From Phocoena phocoena (lineage: Eukaryota; Chordata; Mammalia; Artiodactyla; Phocoenidae): a DNA stretch of 64,000 nucleotides. The stretch lies in contig NC_089221.1 of the NCBI RefSeq assembly GCF_963924675.1, positions 5,019,851-5,083,850 on the forward strand. The letters run 5' to 3'. Every line of letters starts with the position of its first letter. The stretch's first letter is position 1. Shown here one piece after another: positions 23,610-33,160 of this stretch. The notes under the pieces were generated by a model that was not told the DNA's origin, made no database searches, and worked only from the letters and a program-made list of their open reading frames with translations. The position numbers and the translations under genes are program-made.

Positions 23610-26600
23610 TTAAATTCCATATATATGTGTTAGCATATGGCATTTGTCTTTCTATTTCTGACTTACTTCACTCTGTATGACAGACTCTAGGCCTATCCAC
23701 CTCACTACAAACAGCTCAATTTCATTTACTTTATGGCTGAGTAATATTCCATTGTATATATGTGCCACATCTTGTTCCCATCTCTGGGCAATTGTAAATA
23801 GAGCTGCAATGAACATTTTGGTACACGACTCTTAGAATTACGGTTTTCTCAGGTTATATGCCCAGTAGTGGGATTCCTGGGTCATATGGTAGTTCTATTT
23901 GTAGTTTTTTAAGGAACCTCCACACGTTTCTCCATAGTGGCTGTACCAATTCACATTCCCACCAGCAGTGCAAGAGTGTTCCCTTTTCTTCATACCCTCT
24001 CCAACATTTATTGTTTCTAGATTTTTTGATGATGACCATTCTGACTGGTGTGAGATGATATCTCATGATAGTTTTGATCTGCATTTCTCTAATGATTAAT
24101 GATGTTGAGCATTCTTTCATGTGTTTGTTGGCAGTCTGTATATCTTCTTTGGAGAAATGTCTATTTAGGTCTTCTGCCCATTTTTGGATTGGGTTGTTTG
24201 CTTTTCTGTTATTGATCTGCATGAGCTGCTTATAAATTTTGGATATTAATCCTTTGTCAGTTGCTTCATTTGCAAATATTTTCTCCCATTCTGAGGGTTG
24301 TCTTTTGGTCTTGTTCATGGTTTTCTTTGTTGTGCAAAAAATTTGAAGTTTCATTAGGTCCCATTTGTTTATTTTTGTTTTCATTTCCATTTCTCTAAGA
24401 GTTGGGTCAAAAAGGATCTTGCTGTGATTTATGTCATATAGTGTTTTGCTTATGTTTTCCTCTAAGAGCTTGATAGCTTCTGGCCTTACATTTAGGTCTT
24501 TAATCCATTTTGAGCTTATTTTTGTGTATGGTGTTAGGGAGTGATCTAATCTCATACTTTGACATGTACCTGTCCAGTTTTCCCAGCACCACTTATTGAA
24601 GAGGCTGTCCTTTCTCCACTGCACATTCCTGCCCCCTTTATCAAAGATAAGGTGACCATATGTGCGTGGGTTTATCTCTGGGCTTTCTATCCTTTTCCAT
24701 TGATCTATATTTCTGTGCTTGTGCCAGTACCATACTGTCTTGATTACTGTAGCTTTGTAGTAGAGTCTGAAGTCAGGGAGCCTGATTCCTCCAGCTCCAT
24801 TTTTCAGTCTCAAGATTGCTTTGGCTATTCAGGGTCTTTTGTGTTTCCATACAAATTGTGATTTTTTTTTTTGTTGTTGTTCTAGTTCTGTGAAAAATAC
24901 CAGCGGTATTTGGTAGGGATTGCATTTAATCTGTAGATTGCTTTGGGTAGTAGAGTCATTTTCACAATATTGATTCTTCCAATCCAAGAACATGGTATAT
25001 CTTTAATTTCTTTCATCAGTGTCTTATAATTTTCTGCATACGGGTCTTTTGTCTCCTTAGGTAGGTTTATTCCTAGATATTTTATTCTTTTTGTTGCAAT
25101 GGTAAATGGGAGTGTTTTCTTGATTTCACTTTCAGATTTTTCATCATTAGTGTATAGGAATGTCAGAGATTTCTGTACATTAATTTTGTATCCTGCTACT
25201 TTACCAAATTCATTGATTAGCTCTAGTAGTTTTCTGGTAGCATCTTTAGGATTCTCTATGCAATGTATCATGTCATCTGCAAACAGTGACAGCTTTACTT
25301 CTTTTCCGATTTGGATTCCTTTTAATTCCTTTTCTTCTCTGATTTCTGTGGTGAAAACTTCCAGAACTATGTTGAATAAGAGTGGTTGGAGTGGGCAACC
25401 TTGTCTTGTTCCTGATCTTAGCCGAAATGCTTTCAGTTTTTCACCATTGAGGACAATGTTGGCTGTGGGTTTGTTATATATGGCCTTTATTATGTTGAGG
25501 AAATTTCCCTCTATGCCTACTTTCTGCAGGGTTTTTTATCATAAATGGGTGTTGAATTTTGTCAAAAGCTTTCTCTGCGTCTATTGAGAGGATCATATGG
25601 GTTGTCTACTTCAATTTTTTAATATGATGTATCATGTTGATTGATTTGCGTATATTGAACAATCCTTGCATTCCTGGAATAAACCCCACTTGATCATGGT
25701 GTATGATCCTTTTAATGTGTTGTTGGATTCTGTTTACTAGCATTTTGTTGAGGATTTTTGCATCTATGTTCATCAGTGATATCGGCCTGTAGTTTTCTTT
25801 CTTTGTGGCATCCTTCTCTGGTTTTGGTATCAGGGTGATGGTGGCCTCGTAGAATGAGTGTGGGAGTGTTCCTCCCTCTGCTATACTTTGGAAGAGGTTG
25901 AGAAGAATAGGTGTTAGCTCTTCTCTAAATGTTTGATAGAATTCGCCTGTGAAGCCGTCTGGTCCTGGGCTTTTGTTTGTTGCAAGATTTTTAATCACAG
26001 TTTCAATTTCAGTGCTTCTGATTGGTCTGTTCATATTTTCTATTTCTTCCTGATTCAGTCTTGGCACGGTGTGCATTTCTAAGAATTTGTCCATTTCTTC
26101 CAGGTTGTCCATTTTATTGGCATAGAGTTGCTTGTAGTAATCTCTCATGATCTTTTGCATTTCTGCAGTGTCAGTTGTTACTTCTCCTTTTACATTTCTA
26201 TTGATTTGAGTCTTCTCCCTTTTTTTCTTCATGAGTCTGGCTAATGGTTTATCTATTTTGTTTATCTTCTCAAAGAACCAGCTTTTAGTTTTATTGATCT
26301 TTGCTATTGTTTCCTTCATTTCTTTTTCATTTATTTCAGATCTGATTTTTATTCTTTCTTTCCTTCTGCTAACTTTGGGGGCTTTTTTTGTTCTTCTTTC
26401 TCTAATTGCTTTAGTTGCAAGGTTAGGTTGTTTATTCGAGATGTTTCCTGTTTCTTAAGGTAAGATTCTATTGCTATAAACTTCCTTTTTAGAACTGTTT
26501 TTCCTGCATCCCATAGGTTTTGGGTTGTCCTGTCTCCATTGTCATTTGTTTCTAGGTATTTTTTGATTTCCTCTTTGATTTCTTCAGTGATCACTTCGTT

Positions 26601-27370
26601 ATTAAGTAGTATATTGTTTAGCCTCCATGTGTTTGTATTTTTTACAGATCTTTTCCTGTAATTGATATCTAGTCTCATAGCGTTGTTGTCAGTAAAGATA
26701 CTTGATACAATTTCAATTTTCTTAAATTTATCAAGGCTTCATTTGTGACTCAAGATATGATCTATCTTGGAGAATGTTCCATGAGCACTTGAGAAAAATG
26801 TGTATTCTGTTTTTTTAGATGGAGTGTCCTATAAATATCAATTAAGGCCATCTTTTTTAATGTATCATTTAAAGCTTGTGTTTCCTTATTTATTTTCATT
26901 TTGGATGATCTGTCCATGGGTGAAAGTGGGGTGTTAAAGTTTCCTGCTATGAATGTGTTACTGTCGATTTCCCCTTTTATGGCCGTTAGTATTTGCCTTA
27001 TGTATTGAGGTGCTCCTACGTTGGGTGCATAAATATTTACAATTGTTATATCTTCTTCTTGGATCGATCCCTTGATCATTATGTAGTGTCCTTTTTTGTC
27101 TCTTCTAATAGTCTTTATTTTAAAGTCTATTTTGTGTGATATGAGAATTGCTTCTCCAGCTTTCTTTTGGTTTCCATTTGCATGGAATATCTTTTTCCAT
27201 CCCCTTACTTTCAGTCTGTATGTGTCTCTAGGTCTGAAGTGGGTCTCTTGTAGACAGCATATATATGGATCTTGTTTTTGTATCCATTCAGCCAATCTGT
27301 GTCTTTTGGTGGGAACATTTAGTCCATTTACATTTAAGGTAATTATCAATATGTATGTTCCTATTCCCAT
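23610..27370 (-). pseudogene. L1 ORF2, multiply broken
   Basis: Starts at ATG 27370 (MGIGTYILIITLNVNGLN) and ends at TAA 23612-23610 after HIYGI. Open segments are 27370-26762, 26678-26349, 26319-25606, 25271-24882 and 24813-23854, separated by frameshifts and stops. Examples: a frameshift in the endonuclease near 26810, a TCA-to-TGA stop near 26740, and an extra A near 25537. Key residues are also lost: the endonuclease GDFN motif reads GNFN, SDH reads TDN at 26693-26685, and the second Cys of the C-terminal knuckle is Tyr (CWRGY). The RT FADD motif is still readable just before 25271. Confidence 0.95.
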
Positions 27371-27428
27371 TTTCTTAATTGTTTTGGTTTTGTTATTGTA
27401 GGTGTTTTCCTTCTCTTGTGTTTCTTGC

Positions 27429-28287
27429 CTAGCGAAGTTCCTTTAGCGTTTGTTGTAAAGCTGGTTTGGTGGTGCTGAACTCTCTCAACTTTTGCTTATC
27501 TGTAAAAGTTTTAATTTCTTCATCAAATCTGCATGAGATCCTTGCTGGGTAGAGTAATCTTGGTTGCAGGTTTTTCTCCTTCATCACTTTAAATATGTCC
27601 TGCCAGTCCCTTTGGCTTGCAGAGTTTCTGCTGAAAGATCAGCTGTTAACCTTATGGGGATTCCCTTGTGTGTTATTTGTTGTTTTCCCTTGCTACTTTT
27701 AATATGTTTTCTTTGTATTTAATTTTTGACAGTTTGATTAATATGTGTCTTGGCGTATTTCTCCTTGTATTTATCCTGTATGGGACTCTCTGTGCTTCCT
27801 GGACTTGATTAACTATTTCCTTTCCCATATTAGTGAAGTTTTCAACTATGATCTCTTCAAATATTTTCTCAGTCCATTTCTTTTTCTCTTCTTCTTCTGC
27901 AACCCCTATAATTCAAATGTGGGTGTGTTTAATGTTGTCCCAGAGGTCTCTGAGACTGTCCTCAGTTCTTCTCATTCTTTTTTCTTTATTCTGCTATGCA
28001 GTAGTTATTTCCACTATTTTATCTTCCAGGTCACTTATCCGTTATTCTGCCTCAGTTATTCTGCTACTGATCCCATCTAGAGTTGCTTGTTTCATCTTTA
28101 GTTCTTCTAGGTCCTTGTTAAATGTTTCTTGCATTTTGTCTATTCAATATCCAAGATTTTGAATCATCTTTATTATCATTATTCTGAATTCTTTTTCAGG
28201 GAGACTGCCTATTTCCTCTTCATTTGTTAGGTCTGGTGGGTTTTTATCTTGCTCCTTCATCTGCTGTGTGTTTTTCTGTCTTCTCAT
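27429..28287 (-). pseudogene. L1 ORF1, broken by early stops
   Basis: Chosen start is ATG 28287 (MRRQKNTQQMKEQDKNPP); the first in-frame stop comes after about 47 codons (LGY then TGA). Further stops interrupt the coiled-coil region, for example in 'gaggcagaataacgg'. The terminal codons match the intact frame at 3-395 and reach TAG at 27431-27429. ORF1p would be the RNA chaperone; no full protein can be made from this copy. Confidence 0.88.
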
Positions 28288-28885
28288 TTTGCTTATCTTA
28301 CTGTGTTTGGTGTCTACTTTTTGCAGGCTGCAGGTTCGTAGTTCCCGTTGTTTTTGGTGTCTGTCTCCAGTGGTTAAAGTTGGTTCAGTGGGTTGTGTAG
28401 GCTTTTTTGTGGATGGGACTAGTGCCTGTGTTCTGGTGTATGAGGTTGGATCTTGTCTTTCTGGTGGGCAGTTCCACGTCTGGTTGTGTGTTTTGGGGTG
28501 TCAGTGGACTTATTATGATTTTAGGCAGCCTCTCTGCTAATGGGTGAGGTTGTGTTCCTGTCTTGCTAGTTGTTTGGCATATGGTGTCCAGTACTGTAGC
28601 TTGATGGTCGTTGAGTGAAGCTAGGTGCTGGTGTTGAGATGGAGATCTCTGGGAGATTTTTGCCATTTAATATTATATGGAGCTGGAGGTCTTTTGTGGA
28701 CCAGTGTCCTGAAGTTGGACTTCCCACCTCAGAAGCACAGCACTGACTCCTGGCTGCAGCACCAAGAGCCTTTCATCCACACAGCTCAGAGTAAAAGGGA
28801 GGAAAAGTAGAAAGAAAGAAGAAAGAAAGAATGAAAGAAAAGAAGGAAGCAAGCAAGCAAGCAAGGAAGGAAGGAAGGAAGGAAA

Positions 28886-28941
<56 letters not shown>

Positions 28942-30388
28942 GGAAGAAAGAAAGAAAGAAGATAAAATAATAAAGTTCTTAAAATAAAAAATAATTATTA
29001 AGAAAAACAAAACTTTTGTTTTAAAAAGAAAACAAAAACGGATGGATAGAACCCTAGGACAAATGATGGAAGCAAAGCTATACAGACAAAATCTGACACA
29101 GAAGCATACACATTCACAAAAAGAGGAAAAGGGGAAGAAATCATAAATCTTGCTCTCAAAGTCCACCTCCTCAATTTGGGATGATTCGTTGTCTATTCAT
29201 GTATTCCACAGATGCACACAGATGCAGGGTACATCAAGTTGATTGTGAAGCTTTAATCCACTGCTCCTGAGGCTGCTGGGAGAGATTTCTCTTTCTCTTC
29301 TTTTCTCACACAGCTCCCGGGGCTCAGCTTTGGATTTGGCCCCGCCTCTGCGTGTAGGTCGCTGAATGACATCTGTTCTTCGCTCAGAAAGGACGGTGTT
29401 AAAGGAGCAGCTGCTTTGGGGGCTCTGGCTCACTCAGGCAGGGGGGAGAGAGGGGCACGGAGTGCGGGGTGAGCCTGCGGCACCAGAGGCCAGCGTGACA
29501 TTGTACCAGCCTCAGGCACACCATGCGTTCTCCCAGGGAAGTTGTCCCTGGATCCCGGGACCCTGGAAGTGGCAGGCTGCACAGGCACCCTGGAAGGGGG
29601 GTGTGGTGAGTGACCTGTGCTCTCACACAGGCTTCTTGGTGGTGGCAGCAGCAGCCTTAGCATCTCATGCCTGTCTCTGGAGTCCGCATTTTTAGCCACG
29701 GCTCGCGCCCATCTCTGGAGCTCCTTTAAGCAGCACTCTTAATCCCTTCTCCTCACGCACCAGGAAACAAAGAGGGAAGAAAAAGTCTCTTGCCTCTCTG
29801 GCAGGTCCAGACTTTTTCCCGGACTCCCTCCCGGCTAGCTGTGGTGTACTAACCCCCTGCAGGCTGTGTTCACGCCACCAACCCCAGTCCTCTCCCTGCG
29901 CTCCGACAGAAGCCTGAGCCTCAGCTCCCAGCCCCACCTGCCCCGGTAGGTGAGCAAACAAGCCTCTCGGGCTGGTGAGTGCCGGTCGGCACCGATCCTC
30001 TGTGCAGGAATCTCTCCACTTTGCCCTCCGCACCCCTGTGGCTGTGCTCTCCTCCGCGGCTCCAAAGCTACCCCTCTCCACCACCCACAGTCTCCGCCTG
30101 CGAAGCAGCTTCCTAGTGTGTGGAAACCTTTCCTCCTTCATGGCTCCCTCCCACTGGTGCAGGTCCTGTCCCTATTCTTTTGTCTCTGTTTATTTATTTA
30201 TTTATTTATTTATTTTGCCCTACCCAGGTACATGGGGACTTTCTTGCCTTTTGGGAGGTCTGAGGTCTTCTGCCAACATTCAGTAGGTGTTCTGTAGGAG
30301 TTGTTCCATGTATAGATGTATTTCTAGTGTATCTGTGGGGAGGAAGGTGACCTCCGCGTGTTACTCTTCCACCATCTTCCCCTCATCC
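28288..30388 (-). promoter_or_regulatory. L1 5' UTR / internal promoter region
   Basis: About 2.1 kb upstream of ORF1 on the element's strand. The distal half (29250-30388) is GC- and CpG-rich relative to its surroundings, as expected for an internal Pol II promoter. The proximal half holds an A-rich segment and a GAAA tract (28797-28961), and a TTTA tract is at 30189-30216. Small open frames here (for example 29692-30141) have no recognisable domain. Promoter activity is inferred from L1 biology only. Confidence 0.75.
28797..28961. repeat. (GAAA)n / GGAA / GCAA tetranucleotide array inside the L1 5' UTR
   Basis: About 165 bp of GAAA units with GCAA and GGAA runs in the middle (28847-28882). 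Pure purine on the + strand. Confidence 0.95.
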
Positions 30389-30404
30389 TAAACAATTCTT
30401 TTTT
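30389..30404. repeat. Target-site duplication, right copy (TAAACAATTCTTTTTT)
   Basis: Directly abuts the 5' end of the L1 at 30388 and matches 23236-23251. It is followed by AAGG, giving the TT/AAAA-type endonuclease context. Confidence 0.9.
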
Positions 30405-30867
30405 AAGGTAAAAGTCATTTTTAAAGGTCAAGTTAAATAATATTTTCTTGTGCACTTGAGAAAACTATAAAATAAATGACATGAAATTTTATACTATAAG
30501 GCATGAGAACAAAAAGTTATTCTAAAAGTCCAAATGAAGAATGGAGAGAAGAAAAATTCAGAAATTCAAAAAAATATGAAATTGACTGAATTAATATGTA
30601 CTTTTATGGTATATTTATTTTGGATGGCAGGATAAATGTCAATAATATAGAAACACCAGCCAGACAGAATTTACTTAAATTGACAAAGCTTACAGCTTTC
30701 AGCCACGTAATGAACACAAAATTTAGACCAGTCAGGAGTTTTCTAAGCTTTCAGCAATGCTATGGAGTTGAATATCATGATGGCCTCTTTGGGGGCAGTG
30801 CACCCCATCACCCACTTGTGAGGGTGTCACCTGCCAATGGCTCACTGCTGTAACCTTCCTGGGTGTT
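30405..30867. other. No gene recognised
   Basis: AT-rich sequence between the L1 target duplication and an MLT1 LTR. No repeat family or coding frame is supported. Confidence 0.5.
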
Positions 30868-32025
30868 ATGGGTTGAGGTGTGTCCTCAGCAAAATTCACA
30901 TGTTGAAGTCCTAACCCCTCAGTACCTCAGAATATGGCTGTATTTGGAAATAGGGTCATTGCAGACGTAATTAGTTAAGAGTAATGATGTAATTAGGGTG
31001 GGCCCTATAATTCTGACTAAACACATCCAAGCAAATCTAGGACACAAACTGGGTATCCTACAATTCAATTCAATTCTGACACTCTCTACCCTCTACCATC
31101 AGATCCTACAGGTTAAGGGCTCAATCCTACAAGACTACACCCCCAACCACTTCAGATGCCAATCACAAGTCCAGGTTGCCACTTGGGCTTCTGGCCAACT
31201 GGCTATAGATTGGAGGTTCCAATGACCCCGTCCTTGGGTTCTATTAATTTGCTAGAATGGCTCACAAAGCTCAGGAAGCCAGTTTACTTACTAGATTACT
31301 GATTTATTATAAAAGTGTATAACTCAGGAACAGCCAGATGGAAGAGATACTTAGGGAAATATATGGGGAAGGGCACAGCTCTCCCATGCTCTATCCAGGT
31401 GCACCACTCTCCCAGGTGTTCACCAACCTGGAAGGTCTCCAACCCAATTCCTTTGGATTTTTATGGAGGCTTCATTACATAGGCATAACTGATTAAATCA
31501 TTGGCAACTGGTGACTAATTCAACCTCCAGCTCCTGTTTCCTCCCCAGAAGTTGGGGGGTGGGACTAAAATTTCAAACCTCCAATCACAGGGTTGGGTCC
31601 CTTGGCAACCATCCTTAGGTGTTTCCAAAAGTCACCTCACTAACAAAAGACACCTTTGTTGCTCTTAACATTTAGGAAACTCCAAGGGTTCTAGGAGCTC
31701 TGTGCAAGAATCAGGGATGAAAATCAAATATATATTTCTGATTATAAATCACAATATCACAGCCCTAATTCAATATGACTGATATTATTATAAAAAGGAG
31801 AAATTTGGACACAGAGACAGACATGCATAGAGGAAAGATGAAGAGACTGCAGGCCAAGGAGAGGGGTCTGGAACAGATCCTGTCCTCGCAGCCCTCAGAA
31901 GGAACCAACCCTGCTGACACCTTGAACTTAGACTTCCAGCCTCCAGCCTGTGGACAATAAATGTCAGCTGTTTAAGCCACATGTCCTGTGGTACTTTGTT
32001 AAGCAGTCCTGGCAATCTAATATGC
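30868..32025 (+). mobile_element. MLT1-type MaLR LTR split by a later insertion
   Basis: The left part, 30868-31007, runs from 'gttatgggttgaggtgtgtcc' through 'gtacctcagaatatggctgtatttggaaatagggtc' to 'ggtgggcccta'. The right part, 31762-32025, resumes at 'gccctaattcaatatgactg' and goes to 'ggtactttgttaagcag...ctggcaatctaatatg'. The two parts join in the correct MLT1 order, so 31008-31761 is an insertion. Confidence 0.88.
31008..31761 (+). mobile_element. LTR-like repeat, copy B, inserted in MLT1
   Basis: A 754-bp insertion bounded by GCCCTA at 31002-31007 and 31762-31767, compatible with a 5-6-bp target duplication. It aligns over its length with 16215-16965. The host LTR resumes exactly after it, which fixes the ends better than in copy A. 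Its ends do not follow a simple TG...CA form if the GCCCTA duplication is accepted, so the class (LTR element or other) stays open. Confidence 0.75.
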
Positions 32026-33047
32026 CTGGTGATGCCCCTGGCCACAGAGAACAGCTGCTCTGCCCAAGGTAGCACCCCCTGAGGGACAGTCTAAGGCCCA
32101 CCTGCTCACCTCCAACTATGATAACTCGAGAGACCACTCGGGGTGACAGCTCCCTTCCCGGGGCTCAGCTGAACCCACCCTGTGAATCAGCATCTCTCGG
32201 ACAGTCCTGCCACCCTCACTTCCTTAGAGCCTCACTCCCGGGGCAGACAGCTCTGCAGACAGTCTTTCCTCAGTCTGTCTCCCAGGAACCCACACATAAG
32301 AGCTCTAAAACCATAACTCGATCATTACAGATATTGGTTCCTATAGGGAGTTGGTTTTGTGAGATTTATGTAGACACAAATGCCCTGGAGCGAAACTGCA
32401 AGATAATAGTTCTGAACTCACAGAGGACAATTCCCAAGGCCACCTGGACACGCTCTCAAGTCTGAACCCTCAGGGTTCAGCCGTGACTGGCGCCCTAAGG
32501 ACAGCCATGAATCAGCAGCTCAGGGAGCTGGAACAGGAATATTTCTGGCAGCTAAGAGGGAGGGAGGTGCCTCGGTGCGGACACCAGCCACCAAGACGGA
32601 TGGCCTCCTGTCAGAGAAGGATGCTCACTCTTGCTTTAACCTAACACCAGGACGCAGCTGGAACAAAACTGACCAACATCGGTGCCGAGGGGTACTGAGG
32701 AGGGCGGGGCCTCCTTGGAGCCCCAGCAGGAGCTCCTCTAATCCTGGGACTTCACCAGCTGGGCACTCAGAGGAGGGGCCCTCTAGCCCTTCCTTTGCCA
32801 GAGCCCAGCTCAGCAGCTACACTTAGAAAGGAATATTGGGTCCTTGTTCTTTGTACTCACATGCTGAGGAGGGGCTCAGGGTCTCAGGAAGCGAGTGGCG
32901 GCGGGGAGGGGCAGAAGGATGCAGGAGGGACTGACAGAGGGTGGCTGACCTGAGGTCAAGCCCAGGGACAGCATACTCACCCTCTTCCTTCCACACTGGA
33001 CCCCCTGGAGCCAAAACTGCTTCCCCAGTTTTAAAACCATTGTAGGA
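32026..33047. other. No gene recognised
   Basis: Moderately GC-rich sequence with no repeat family I can name and no frame with recognisable domains. Confidence 0.5.
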
Positions 33048-33160
33048 CTTCCCTGGCGGTCCAGTGGTTATGACTTCGCGCTTCCAGTGCAGGGAGCACG
33101 GGTTCAGTCCCTAGTTGGGGAACTAAGATCCTGCACGCCCCACGGCAAGCCTTGAAAAAA
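33048..33160 (+). mobile_element. Short tRNA-derived SINE of the CHR group
   Basis: Starts 'ggacttccctggcggtccagtggtta', has the B-box-like 'gggttcagtccctagttgggg' and ends in an A run after 'gcaagccttg'. It is shorter than the CHR-2 copies. Target duplication is weak ('ttgtagg' before, 'atgtaga' after). Confidence 0.8.

Larger units (their letters stand above)
23252..30388 (-). mobile_element. Full-length LINE-1, decayed, with 16-bp target-site duplication
   Basis: Reading the - strand from 30388: 5' UTR beginning 'gggaagatggtggaaga', ORF1 remnant 28287-27429, ORF2 remnant 27370-23610, 3' UTR, poly(A) (T tract ending near 23252). The target duplication TAAACAATTCTTTTTT occurs at 23236-23251 and 30389-30404. 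On the element's strand the nick reads CCTT/AAAAAA, the usual L1 endonuclease preference (TTTT/AA on the cut strand). At about 7.1 kb, no large segment looks missing. Both ORFs carry nonsense and frameshift mutations, so the copy is inactive. Confidence 0.96.

Noticed and set aside
28786..29166. Ser/Phe/Leu-rich frame on the - strand resembling membrane segments
   Set aside because: It is the translation of the (GAAA)n array and A-rich sequence in the L1 5' UTR.
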